Shown here one piece after another: positions 7,781 through 16,765 of a stretch of 41,459 bases of DNA. The stretch comes from an uncultured Verrucomicrobiota bacterium (lineage in GTDB: Bacteria > Verrucomicrobiota > Verrucomicrobiia > Opitutales > Seribacteraceae), in contig CACFTI010000020.1 of NCBI GenBank assembly GCA_902569115.1, positions 1 through 41,459 of the forward strand, read 5' to 3'. The notes beneath the pieces were generated by a model. It had not been told where the DNA came from, did not search any database, and saw nothing but the letters and a program-made list of their open reading frames with translations. A program made the position numbers and the translations under genes. Each line of letters opens with the position of its first letter. The stretch's first letter is position 1.

Positions 7781-10700
7781 TCCAAACTACTCAAAACTCT
7801 GAAGAAATCCAAGGTAAGCATTACTGGAAAAGCCTTGACGACTTAGCGGATACACCTGGTTTCCGAAGTTGGGTTGATAGTGAATTCCCTGAAGGTGCCA
7901 GTCTCATGGACGGGGTGCAAAGAAGAGGATTCTTGAAAGTGATGGCAGCTTCCTTCGGACTTGCGGGTCTTGGTATGACCGGATGCCGTCGCCCTGAACA
8001 TACGATCCTTCCTCATGGTAGAAGCCCCGAAGAACTTATCCCGGGCATCCCGGCTTATTACTCCAGTTCCAGACCAACTTCAGCAGGCTTTGTTCCTCTC
8101 ATCATTGAGTCGCATGAAGGTCGTCCAACCAAAATTGAAGGAAACTCGAGTTACAAGCTCAGTGGAGGTAGCACAGATGTCTACACACAAGCCAGCATTT
8201 TAGATCTTTATGATCCCGACCGTTCCCGTGGATCTTTTATAAACGAAAATGAGTCCCAGGGAAATGAATCCTCCGCAAGATGGAAAAAGACTCCTTCCGC
8301 AGAGATAAGAAATAATTTAGCAAATATTGAAAATTTTGATCGGGTTGCCATTTTATCTGACTCAAATTTTTCATCCCTGCGCAAATCGTTATTCCAAAAA
8401 TTAGGGCAGAAAGGAGTCAAAGTATTTACGCACGACCCGATAGATTTTCACAATCCTGAAAATTGCTTATCCAAGGCTCTTGGCATTGACTCTAGCCTTC
8501 GAGCAATTCCAAATTTTTCTAAGGCAAAAACTGTCTTATCATTGGATTCCGATTTCTTAGGCCATAGAGAACCAAATTCCTCTGTCAACACCAAGCAATT
8601 CATGCCTGGAAGGAAAGTCCTCTCTCCGTCTGATGCCAAAAAGATGAACCGGCTCTATTCCGTTGAATCTGATCTATCAATAACAGGCGGAGTTGCCGAC
8701 CATCGCCTTCGTCTGTCGTCTTCAGAAATTGAAGGGTTCTCTGCCCTAATTCTAATTAAGTTATTAGAATTATCCGGCGAAAAAAAACCCAAACTCCTTG
8801 AACAACTGACTTTGCTCTCTCAAGGATTGGATAATCACGAAAAGTGGGCAACTGAATCTGCCAAGGATCTCTTCGAAAAACCAAAGCAATCGGTTGTTGT
8901 TGCTGGAAGTCATTTACCCAGTTCTGTACACTTACTTACCTATAAGATTAACCAAATTCTGGGGAATCAATCCACATGTCTTGAATATCTAAAGGTTGAT
9001 AATTTCGCTGGAAACCTTTCATCACTCTGTGAATCGCTCGAGAAAGAGGAAATTGAAACCATTATTTTCCTCGGAGGCAACCCGGTATACCATTGTCCTT
9101 CCGTTGATTGGGTAGATCTTCTCAAATCTACAAAAAACAAGTATCGCTTGGGTCGTTCAATCGATGAAACTTCACAGGTTTGCGACTTTCATATTGGTCA
9201 GTCACATTTCCTAGAATCTTGGGATATGGGAACCAATTGGTCGGAAGACATTTGTTCTCCCGTCCAACCGATCATCGCTCCTCTTTTCGACACTTGTTCC
9301 GATACTGAAATCCTTTCAAGTTTATTAGGTGAAAATAAAAATTCTCACGATCTTTTGCTTGAATTTTTCGAATCCGATGCCGGTGTATCTCAGAAATTTG
9401 AAGATTTCCTAAAACAAGGCGTAGCAAATGTTGAACCTTCATTATTAGCTAACCTACCAAACCCAGATGAAGCGGTTTTAGAAATAAGTACTGATGTCAT
9501 AACCTTATCAGAAAATTCACTTGAAGTTCTTTTGATTCCAGATTTCCACACTTGGGATGGTCAGTTTTCAAATAACGGATGGATGATGGAATGTCCTCAT
9601 CCAATTACCAAACTGACTTGGGATAACGCACTTTTGATTAGTCCAGTTCTCGCCAAAAAACTTGAGGAGAAATATCCAAACTTAGGTCTATTACCTGAGG
9701 CTACGATGCTTAACAAAAACGGCCAAATTGCTCCAGATGCGGCAGTTTTTAAAGATGGCAAACAGCAAGCCCCTATCGTTAGACTTAGAGTTGGCGATCA
9801 TCACGAAATTAAAGCACCTCTTTGTGTGCAACCTGGTTTAGCTGACTACACAGTTGTTTCAACCATAGGGCAGGGACGATCCCGGGTTGGAAGAGTCGGC
9901 TCTGGCACAGGTTTCGACACCTGTTCCTTGATGCATACTGATTCCAATCGAATCAGCAGGGGTGCGACCATCGAACCAACTGGTGATTTTCATATTCTTG
10001 CCAATGTTCAGGAACATTGGTCTATGGAGGGTAGGGCTATCGTTAGGGAAACAAATGCTAAATATTATTCTGAGCATGAAGATTTTGCTCAAAAAATGGG
10101 AGCAGAATCACATTCTCCTCCGATGTGGGGTAAAGATCAGGATGCCAGTATTGCAGAAAAAGCCACTACCACTCCCAGAGGAAACTCGGCCTACGAACAC
10201 CCCGACCACACTTACGAACACTCAGAAACATTTGGACTGCACCAATGGGGGATGAGTATTGATCTCAACCAGTGTACCGGTTGCAGTGCTTGCGTTGTGG
10301 CATGCCAAAGTGAAAACAACATTCCCATAGTAGGTAAAGATCAAGTTCTTCGAGGTAGAGAAATGCACTGGATAAGACTTGATAGATATTTCTCTTCTAC
10401 CGAGAGAGAAGGTGCTGAGTTGCCATCTGATGTTCAGGTTTCTTTTCAAGGCGTGGCGTGCATGCACTGCGAAACAGCCCCTTGTGAGTCAGTTTGCCCT
10501 GTAAATGCTACTGTACACGATGAAGAGGGACTTAATGCAATGGCCTACAACAGATGCGTGGGCACCCGATATTGTGCAAACAACTGTCCTTATAAAGTAC
10601 GACGGTTCAATTTCTTTGATTGGAACAAAAGAAATACGGATGAACTATACCAAGGGCCTCTAGGTGAAAAAAATGACTCCCTAGTCGACATGGGTAAAAA

Positions 10701-11163
10701 TCCGGATGTCACTGTACGAATGAGGGGTGTAATGGAAAAATGCACCTACTGTGTTCAAAGAATTCAAGAAGCCAAAATCAGGACTAAGGTTAATGCACAA
10801 CGTGATGCCAAACTTAGCACTGGTAGTGATGGTGCTGACTTAAATCTAGAGGTTAAAGATCTGAAAGTCCCTGATGGAACTATCCGAACAGCCTGCCAAC
10901 AAGTTTGCCCTTCTGATGCAATTATTTTCGGAGATTTATCTGACCCCGAAAGCGAAGTAAGTAAAATGAAGAATAATCCCAGGGATTACTCTGTACTTGG
11001 ATATTTAAATACCCGTCCACGCACCACATTCCTGGCCAAGGTCAGGAATCCAAACCCGAAAATGCCGGATTACTCCAAAAAACCTCACTCGTACCGTGAA
11101 TACAGCGATAAAGCTTACCCTGCTAATCATGGTGATTCGAAGAAGGAACAATCTACACATTAA
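7777..11163 (+). CDS. actB: ActB, molybdopterin-oxidoreductase-like/iron-sulfur subunit of alternative complex III
   Basis: Large peripheral subunit, 1128 residues, a natural fusion of an MPT-oxidoreductase-like half and a ferredoxin-like half. The N terminus carries a Tat motif ([14 protein letters not shown], Arg49-Arg50) with a lipobox-like Cys at residue 70 (GLGMTGC), suggesting Tat export and possibly lipidation. The C-terminal half has 15 cluster cysteines: 833/836/839/843, 895/898/903/907, 927/933/937, 989/992 and 1040/1044. In RCVGTRYC a Thr replaces one Cys. This count fits three [4Fe-4S] plus one [3Fe-4S] cluster, as known for ActB. The middle region is highly acidic and Ser-rich, as usual for the cofactor-free MPT-like domain. 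Confidence 0.93.
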   Translation: MIQTTQNSEEIQGKHYWKSLDDLADTPGFRSWVDSEFPEGASLMDGVQRRGFLKVMAASFGLAGLGMTGCRRPEHTILPHGRSPEELIPGIPAYYSSSRPTSAGFVPLIIESHEGRPTKIEGNSSYKLSGGSTDVYTQASILDLYDPDRSRGSFINENESQGNESSARWKKTPSAEIRNNLANIENFDRVAILSDSNFSSLRKSLFQKLGQKGVKVFTHDPIDFHNPENCLSKALGIDSSLRAIPNFSKAKTVLSLDSDFLGHREPNSSVNTKQFMPGRKVLSPSDAKKMNRLYSVESDLSITGGVADHRLRLSSSEIEGFSALILIKLLELSGEKKPKLLEQLTLLSQGLDNHEKWATESAKDLFEKPKQSVVVAGSHLPSSVHLLTYKINQILGNQSTCLEYLKVDNFAGNLSSLCESLEKEEIETIIFLGGNPVYHCPSVDWVDLLKSTKNKYRLGRSIDETSQVCDFHIGQSHFLESWDMGTNWSEDICSPVQPIIAPLFDTCSDTEILSSLLGENKNSHDLLLEFFESDAGVSQKFEDFLKQGVANVEPSLLANLPNPDEAVLEISTDVITLSENSLEVLLIPDFHTWDGQFSNNGWMMECPHPITKLTWDNALLISPVLAKKLEEKYPNLGLLPEATMLNKNGQIAPDAAVFKDGKQQAPIVRLRVGDHHEIKAPLCVQPGLADYTVVSTIGQGRSRVGRVGSGTGFDTCSLMHTDSNRISRGATIEPTGDFHILANVQEHWSMEGRAIVRETNAKYYSEHEDFAQKMGAESHSPPMWGKDQDASIAEKATTTPRGNSAYEHPDHTYEHSETFGLHQWGMSIDLNQCTGCSACVVACQSENNIPIVGKDQVLRGREMHWIRLDRYFSSTEREGAELPSDVQVSFQGVACMHCETAPCESVCPVNATVHDEEGLNAMAYNRCVGTRYCANNCPYKVRRFNFFDWNKRNTDELYQGPLGEKNDSLVDMGKNPDVTVRMRGVMEKCTYCVQRIQEAKIRTKVNAQRDAKLSTGSDGADLNLEVKDLKVPDGTIRTACQQVCPSDAIIFGDLSDPESEVSKMKNNPRDYSVLGYLNTRPRTTFLAKVRNPNPKMPDYSKKPHSYREYSDKAYPANHGDSKKEQSTH

Positions 11164-11165
11164 TT

Positions 11166-12578
11166 ATGGGAACGGTGACTGAAAAAACAGATCAACCAGC
11201 TGTACTTGCAAAGGTAAAACCTGCTCCATGGAGGGATCCTCCTTTGGTTGAAAACCGTAGATCTTTTCACTGGGTTACAGAGAAAATTTGTGGAATTGTT
11301 GAATCGAAGACACCTGTATGGTGGTGGTGGTGCTTTATCACAGCCCTTTGCATTGCAAGTTTCACTGGCATGGGTCTTATTTATCTCGTATCAACCGGCG
11401 TTGGTGTTTGGGGTAATAACAACCCTGTCAATTGGGGGTGGGCTATCGTAAACTTTGTTTTTTGGATCGGAATTGGCCATGCGGGCACACTGATATCTGC
11501 AGTTCTTTGCCTCCTTAAACAGAAATGGAGAACTTCGATAAACCGTGCATCTGAAGCGATGACTGTTTTTGCCGTGCTCTGTGCAGGTATCTTCCCTCTA
11601 TTTCATGTTGGCCGAGTTTGGTTTGCCTGGTGGTTATTCCCCATTCCCAACGCCAATGCAATTTGGCCACAATTTCGGAGTCCCCTGGAATGGGATGTGT
11701 TTGCAGTTTCTACTTATGCAACTGTCTCGATTTTATTTTGGTACATGGGAATGATACCAGACTTGGCGGTGTTAAGGGATCGGGCAAAAGAAACATGGAG
11801 AAAATATTTTTATGGTGTTCTCTCAATGGGATGGAGAAATGCAAACAATCATTGGAGAAACTTTGAAATGGCTTACTTGTTGTTGGCAGGTTTATCCACT
11901 CCTTTGGTTTTATCCGTCCATACGATCGTTTCCTTTGACTTTGCTGTAGCCAATCTGCCTGGTTGGCATACCACTATTTTCCCACCTTATTTTGTTGCTG
12001 GTGCGATTTTCTCCGGCTTCGGCATGGTGCTCACCTTGCTACTCCCACTGCGTGCTATTTATGGTCTCCATGATCTATTGACACAAAGGCACATCGACAA
12101 CATTTGTAAAATCACTTTAGCAACCGGGAGCATGGTTGGCTACGCCTACGCGATGGAATTTTTCATAGCATGGTACGGTGCGAACTCCTATGAAGGTTTT
12201 GCATTTATCAACAGAGCATTCGGAAATTATTGGTGGTCTTATTGGATAATGGTTTCTTGCAATGTTATCAGCCCACAGCTCTTTTGGTTCAAAAAGATTA
12301 GGGAGAACATTCCACTTGTTTGGATAATTTCAATTTTTGTCAACATTGGCATGTGGTTTGAAAGATTCGTGATTGCAAACACAACTCTATCCCGTGACTT
12401 CCTTCCATCCAGTTGGGGGTATTATTCTCCGACTGTTGTAGATTTATTTACTTTCTTTGGAACCTTTGGATTTTTCTCAGTACTTTTTCTTCTTTTCTTA
12501 CGATTCCTTCCTCTTATGCCGATGGCAGAGGTGAAAATGGTTATGCCACAAGCTGACCCCCATGGAGGTAAACATTAA
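11166..12578 (+). CDS. actC: ActC, NrfD/PsrC-like membrane subunit of alternative complex III
   Basis: Polytopic quinol-binding subunit, 470 residues, with about ten hydrophobic segments beginning [19 protein letters not shown] near residue 51. Family-typical pieces include [15 protein letters not shown] (a conserved His in the membrane near the quinol site), [17 protein letters not shown] and the late [20 protein letters not shown]. The start ATG lies 2 nt after the actB stop. It is paired with actF as the second NrfD-like subunit, as in characterised alternative complex III, where quinol oxidation at ActC feeds electrons to ActB and ActA. Confidence 0.93.
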   Translation: MGTVTEKTDQPAVLAKVKPAPWRDPPLVENRRSFHWVTEKICGIVESKTPVWWWWCFITALCIASFTGMGLIYLVSTGVGVWGNNNPVNWGWAIVNFVFWIGIGHAGTLISAVLCLLKQKWRTSINRASEAMTVFAVLCAGIFPLFHVGRVWFAWWLFPIPNANAIWPQFRSPLEWDVFAVSTYATVSILFWYMGMIPDLAVLRDRAKETWRKYFYGVLSMGWRNANNHWRNFEMAYLLLAGLSTPLVLSVHTIVSFDFAVANLPGWHTTIFPPYFVAGAIFSGFGMVLTLLLPLRAIYGLHDLLTQRHIDNICKITLATGSMVGYAYAMEFFIAWYGANSYEGFAFINRAFGNYWWSYWIMVSCNVISPQLFWFKKIRENIPLVWIISIFVNIGMWFERFVIANTTLSRDFLPSSWGYYSPTVVDLFTFFGTFGFFSVLFLLFLRFLPLMPMAEVKMVMPQADPHGGKH

Positions 12579-12584
12579 TTTACC

Positions 12585-13136
12585 ATGAGCAAAGTCATGG
12601 ACATTAAGTATGGGATTTCCGCAACCTTTAATTCGGCGAAGGATATCTATGAAGCGGCAGGTAAAGTTCGTGATAAAGGTTTCACAAGTTGGGAGTGTTA
12701 CACACCCATGCCTATTCACGGACTTGACGGACAAATGGGGTATGGCAGATCGAAAGTTCCCTGCTTTACATTAGCAGGTGGTATCACTGGATTTTTTACA
12801 GGAATGCTAATCGTTTGGTTTATGAATGCTTTTGATTACCCCTTAATTGTTGGAGGGAAGCCTTATTTTAGCCCAATTTATCCTTTTCCTGTGTTTTATG
12901 AACTCACAATTCTTTTTGCTGCTTTTGGTACCTTGTTTGGGATGTTTTTCCTAAACCGTTTACCTCGGCACAACCATCCCGTTTTCGAACACAAAAATTT
13001 CGGTAGAACCGGGGATGACAAGTTCATGATCGTAATAGAAATAGAAGACCCATTATTTGATGATGAAGACACTGAATCCTTCCTCAAAGATCTCGGTGGT
13101 AAATCTGTTTCCATTATTCGAGAGCCAATTGAATAG
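12585..13136 (+). CDS. actD: ActD, two-helix membrane subunit of alternative complex III (DUF3341)
   Basis: A 183-residue protein with a cytoplasmic N-terminal alpha/beta part (YGISATFNSAKDIYEAAGKVRDKGF), then GYGRSKVPCFTLAGGITG and two membrane helices at about residues 58-82 and 102-123. The C-terminal tail (DDKFMIVIEIEDPLFDDEDT) completes the DUF3341 pattern. Known members form the ActD subunit next to ActC. It lies between actC (6-nt gap) and actE (directly adjacent), which fixes the identity. Confidence 0.92.
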   Translation: MSKVMDIKYGISATFNSAKDIYEAAGKVRDKGFTSWECYTPMPIHGLDGQMGYGRSKVPCFTLAGGITGFFTGMLIVWFMNAFDYPLIVGGKPYFSPIYPFPVFYELTILFAAFGTLFGMFFLNRLPRHNHPVFEHKNFGRTGDDKFMIVIEIEDPLFDDEDTESFLKDLGGKSVSIIREPIE

Positions 13137-13787
13137 ATGAGATATTTCATTCCAATATTTTTTATTCTTGTTGTCACTGTAGTTTCAATCATGGGATTAA
13201 GGGGTGATTTAACCGAAAATACCCCACTGGAAGTTTTTCCAGACATGGATCGTCAGGCTAAATACAAATCTCAAACACAAAATGATTTCTATGGAGATAA
13301 AAAAGCGGATCGCTTACCTGTAGCAGGAACCGCCATCAGGGGTACTGCGCTTGAAATAAACAATGTATTTTCAGAAAACCCTGCTTTCAGTAATTTGGCT
13401 TTCAGAACTGGAAAAAGTGATGATGAATCATGGGTAAATAAAATCCCTGATGAAGCGGTTATTGACATGTCGTTAATGCGCCTCGGAAAAGAAAGATATG
13501 ACATCCATTGTGCTATATGTCATGGCACATACGGAAATGGAAATGGTGTTATGAAAGAATTCTTGGGCGTTGCTCCTAGAAATCTATCTGACCCTGAGTT
13601 AACTAACTATCTAGAGCCTGCAGGACCTATCCCAGATGGGAAAATTTTCCACACAATTAGTATGGGAGCCGGAAACATGCTTGGACTTAAAGATAAACTT
13701 TCCCCTAAAGAACGTTGGGCTATCGTGCTCTATGTGCGAACACTTCAATCTTATGTGAGCGAAGCACATTCGTCGGCCAAAAACTAA
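13137..13787 (+). CDS. actE: ActE, monohaem cytochrome c subunit of alternative complex III
   Basis: A 216-residue protein with one N-terminal hydrophobic helix (about residues 3-20) and one haem site, CAICH (125-129), followed by the GTYGNGNG loop. Met181 in GAGNMLG is the likely sixth ligand. The family signature EVFPDMDRQAKYKSQ follows the membrane helix. The only cysteines are those of the haem motif, so unlike lipidated ActE proteins this one must be held by its helix. The start codon follows the actD stop immediately. It probably passes electrons from ActA to the downstream cytochromes. Confidence 0.9.
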   Translation: MRYFIPIFFILVVTVVSIMGLRGDLTENTPLEVFPDMDRQAKYKSQTQNDFYGDKKADRLPVAGTAIRGTALEINNVFSENPAFSNLAFRTGKSDDESWVNKIPDEAVIDMSLMRLGKERYDIHCAICHGTYGNGNGVMKEFLGVAPRNLSDPELTNYLEPAGPIPDGKIFHTISMGAGNMLGLKDKLSPKERWAIVLYVRTLQSYVSEAHSSAKN

Positions 13788-13789
13788 AA

Positions 13790-15094
13790 ATGAGTGACCA
13801 ATCAAAAGATTCTCAGTCAGGATTTGACTTACAAACCAAACTTCTAGGTGGAGCTGTCATCGGATTGGGAGTGGGATTAATTGGTCTGTTTTATGGTTTG
13901 TCCTCAGGTGATAAAAGTCCCTTCCTCGGATGGCTGTGGGGATCATCATTTTGGTTAAGCATAGCCATTGGATTATTAATGCTGATTATGATTTTCAGGA
14001 TATTTAATTCCCATTGGACTCCAATTGTTCGTCGTCAACAGGAGCACGGACTCGCAGCTTTTCCGTGGCTTGGGCTATGTCTACTACCCCTGATACTCGT
14101 TGGATGGTTAGGTGGCGAACAAGCAGGTATACTTTGGACTTGGATTAATCCAGATGCTCAAACAATTGAGGCTAGAAGCATTACGACTGTATCTGAGGAT
14201 GTTCTTCACCAAAAAAAAGCAGGTTACCTAAATCTTGGCTTCTTTACCATTAGACTTATTATTTATTTTGGGATTTTTTGTGGTCTCAGTTATTGGTTAA
14301 GGAAAGTTTCCTTTAATCAAGATAAGGATGGTGATCCGATGTGGTCACGCTTAGGCGTAAAGATCTCAGCTGCCGGTATTCCTGCAGCTGCATTAGCCCT
14401 TACCTTTGGTGCCTTTGATTTATTTATGAGTCTAGAATACCAATGGTTTTCTACGATGTATGGTGTTTGGTACTTTGCTTCGGGTATAAGGTCAGCCCTC
14501 GCTGTTACTATTATAGTTTGCTTCTATCTCTCCTCTAAAAATAGAGCTCTCAACGGACTCTACAAACAAGCCCATCAATATGACTTGGCATGCCTATCAC
14601 TCGCTTTCACCGTCTTTTGGGCATATATCAGTTTCTCTCAGTACTTCCTCATTTACAGTGCCAATATTCCTGAAGAAACATTTTGGTATGTCATTCGGGA
14701 GATCAATCCAAACACAGGCGAACAATCAGGCTGGTTTTGGGTAAGCATGGGTTTAATTTTTGGTCATTTCTTCTTTCCCTTCCTTTATCTGCTTTTTTAT
14801 CAAAATAAAATTAATGGTCCCAGACTTGTATTTATCGTGTCATGGATTCTAGTTTTTCACTTATTAGACCTCTATTGGAACATAATCCCTGGGCGTGAAA
14901 TTTCACCCGGAGCCTATGTTGGCTTTGAAGCCAGACCAGTTTTGGGCTCTCATTTACTATGGGGCATTTTCAGTCTTGTAGGCATTGGTTGCCTATGTGC
15001 ATGGAGCGTACTCAAAAGCTTCAACTCCCAACTAGCAGAAATAATACCGATTCGGGATCCCCGAATTTTAGATTCTATTCATCATCATGAGTGA
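13790..15094 (+). CDS. actF: ActF, second NrfD-like membrane subunit of alternative complex III
   Basis: Polytopic membrane subunit of about 434 residues with roughly ten helices, paralogous to ActC. Typical pieces are WLWGSSFWLSIAIGLLMLIMI, FPWLGLCLLPLI, FGAFDLFMSLEYQWFSTMYG and the late WNIIPGREISPGAYVGFE. An in-frame ATG upstream at 13715 lies inside actE and would add 25 non-membrane residues; ATG at 13790, 2 nt after the actE stop, is preferred. The 3' end overlaps the next small gene by 8 nt. Confidence 0.9.
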   Translation: MSDQSKDSQSGFDLQTKLLGGAVIGLGVGLIGLFYGLSSGDKSPFLGWLWGSSFWLSIAIGLLMLIMIFRIFNSHWTPIVRRQQEHGLAAFPWLGLCLLPLILVGWLGGEQAGILWTWINPDAQTIEARSITTVSEDVLHQKKAGYLNLGFFTIRLIIYFGIFCGLSYWLRKVSFNQDKDGDPMWSRLGVKISAAGIPAAALALTFGAFDLFMSLEYQWFSTMYGVWYFASGIRSALAVTIIVCFYLSSKNRALNGLYKQAHQYDLACLSLAFTVFWAYISFSQYFLIYSANIPEETFWYVIREINPNTGEQSGWFWVSMGLIFGHFFFPFLYLLFYQNKINGPRLVFIVSWILVFHLLDLYWNIIPGREISPGAYVGFEARPVLGSHLLWGIFSLVGIGCLCAWSVLKSFNSQLAEIIPIRDPRILDSIHHHE

Positions 15095-15371
15095 TCCTGA
15101 ACTTAAAAAAGCTGACGGTTGCGATATTTTCTTTTCGCTCATCATTGTGATCGTGCTATTAGCAGGTTTTTTCATTTTTCAAGCGATGAGTGAACCAGAA
15201 GAACCTCGCGATGCTGATTACTATTCTGCTCAAGAGAGAATTAAAAAAATCGCATCTCATAAGGGCATTGATTCAGAATACAATTCTCAAATAGATAGCT
15301 TTCATTTGGAGAATAACTCCTCCATGGAAAAAATCATGACCAACGTAATTAACCAATACAAAGGAAAGTGA
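15087..15371 (+). CDS. Small single-helix membrane protein between actF and the CcoN homologue
   Basis: A 94-residue protein with a short cytoplasmic N terminus, one membrane helix (about residues 14-34) and a polar, mostly helical tail with many Glu, Asn and Ser. No haem or metal motif is present. It starts inside the end of actF (8-nt overlap) and its TGA overlaps the GTG start of the CcoN homologue, so it is probably translated with both. It could be a small structural subunit such as ActG or a CcoQ-like or CcoH-like assembly helper, but no sequence similarity to these was recognised. Confidence 0.72.
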   Translation: MSDPELKKADGCDIFFSLIIVIVLLAGFFIFQAMSEPEEPRDADYYSAQERIKKIASHKGIDSEYNSQIDSFHLENNSSMEKIMTNVINQYKGK

Positions 15372-16765
15372 AGAAAACTTCAGAACAACAAATTGACCAA
15401 TCAGCCAAGTTTGCGTTCTCCTTTTTCGTGGCTTCAGCAGGTTTGTGGTTACTTGCAGCGGCATTACTTGCTTACATTGCAGCAGCTAAGCTGACCGATC
15501 CACTTTTCTTATCTTCCTGGGAATTTTTCACATACGGAAAGATCAAGATTTCACAAGCGAACGCTTTTGTTTACGGTTGGGGAGGAAATTCCATCTTTGC
15601 AGTCAGTTTATGGATAGTTGCAAGATTATCCCAATCCCCTGTACGAGGGACAATTTTCTTAATTTTTGCAGGATCAATGTGGAATTTAGCTATAACATTT
15701 GGTTTGCTTGGTATTTTGGATGGACACATGCTTGGACATGAACTCCTAGAAATGCCTAAGGAAGTATGGCCTGCTCTTTTCATATCTTACCTTATCATCG
15801 CTTTCCTGATTCTTGTTGTTTTTAGAAGTCGTCGACAAAGTGTTACGATTGCACCGCAATGGTTTATTGTTGCAGCATTGATTTGGTTCCCTTGCTTATT
15901 CCTTTTCGCATGGAATGGATTAGAGATAAACGCGGGTAGAGGTACATTACAGTCGATTCTATCTATGTGGTTCGGTCAAAACATTATTTGGCTTTGGCTA
16001 ACTCCCGTAGCATTAGGATGCGCATATTACATTATCCCATCTGTCTTAAATCGTCCCATAGATAAGTATTACTTGGCTATTTTCGGATTTTGGTGCATCG
16101 CAGGGTTGGCTCCCTGGTCCGTGGTTCACCATTTGGAAGGAGGCCCCGTGCCTATGTGGGTCCCTGCTATTGGCACAGTTATGAGCATTGCAATGGTATT
16201 CCCCATTGCTGTTGCTTCCACTAATTTTCATGCCACCGCTTTTAAAGATATTTCAAGAGTATGGAATTATTTGCCCCTACGTTTTGTTATTTTCGGCACA
16301 TTATCATACACTATATCTAGTTATATTGGTGTAATATTTTCAGTTCCTGCAGTGGCAAAGCTAACACAATTTTCAATCATCAATGAATTTCATTTCAATC
16401 AGCGTGTGTACGGTTTCTTCAGTATGATCATTTTTGGAATGGTTTATCATATTCTCCCACAAGTGACTGGAAAAGAGATCGGTACCGCTGCTAAAAACTT
16501 TCATTTCTGGACATCGGCTCTCGGCGTATTTGCACTTCTATTGGCATACCTCATCGGTGGGCTAACTCATGGTGTTTTGGCTCAACAACCTTCTTTGGCT
16601 TGGATCAATGTGATTGAGTCAGTTAAACCTTACTTTTTAATTACTGAATTCGCTTTTCTGATTCTTGGGTTCTCGCAACTCGTGTTCGTACTTAATCTTT
16701 GGAAAGTCATCGTACCAAACCCCTTCTCATGTTGTGAGAAAAATTTAGAACAAAAAACTGCTTGA
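15368..16765 (+). CDS. ccoN: CcoN homologue (cbb3-type subunit I) with altered haem and CuB ligands
   Basis: A 465-residue polytopic membrane protein with about 12 helices, starting at GTG (GTGA overlap with the upstream gene). It is clearly homologous to cbb3 oxidase subunit I: GWGGNSIFAVS, MWFGQNIIWLWLTPVALG, the VVHHLEGGPVPMW pair His254-His255, EFHFNQRVYG with His342 (high-spin haem position) and a closing NLWKVI. However, residues expected in an active oxidase are different: Gln63 (low-spin haem His), Gln204 (CuB His), Ala248 (cross-linked Tyr), Ile320 (conserved Glu) and Asn344 (second low-spin haem His). The gene is intact and coupled to its neighbours, so decay is unlikely. Function may not be oxygen reduction. 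The homology is secure; the activity is not. Confidence 0.85.
   Translation: MKKTSEQQIDQSAKFAFSFFVASAGLWLLAAALLAYIAAAKLTDPLFLSSWEFFTYGKIKISQANAFVYGWGGNSIFAVSLWIVARLSQSPVRGTIFLIFAGSMWNLAITFGLLGILDGHMLGHELLEMPKEVWPALFISYLIIAFLILVVFRSRRQSVTIAPQWFIVAALIWFPCLFLFAWNGLEINAGRGTLQSILSMWFGQNIIWLWLTPVALGCAYYIIPSVLNRPIDKYYLAIFGFWCIAGLAPWSVVHHLEGGPVPMWVPAIGTVMSIAMVFPIAVASTNFHATAFKDISRVWNYLPLRFVIFGTLSYTISSYIGVIFSVPAVAKLTQFSIINEFHFNQRVYGFFSMIIFGMVYHILPQVTGKEIGTAAKNFHFWTSALGVFALLLAYLIGGLTHGVLAQQPSLAWINVIESVKPYFLITEFAFLILGFSQLVFVLNLWKVIVPNPFSCCEKNLEQKTA

Noticed and set aside
13715-13789. Earlier in-frame ATG for actF
   Set aside because: It lies inside actE and adds 25 residues not typical of ActF. ATG at 13790 directly after the actE stop is the better start.
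15368-16765. CcoN homologue as a nitric oxide reductase
   Set aside because: NO reductases of the haem-copper family keep the low-spin haem histidines and a third metal-site ligand. Here both low-spin positions are lost, so calling it a NO reductase would not be supported.
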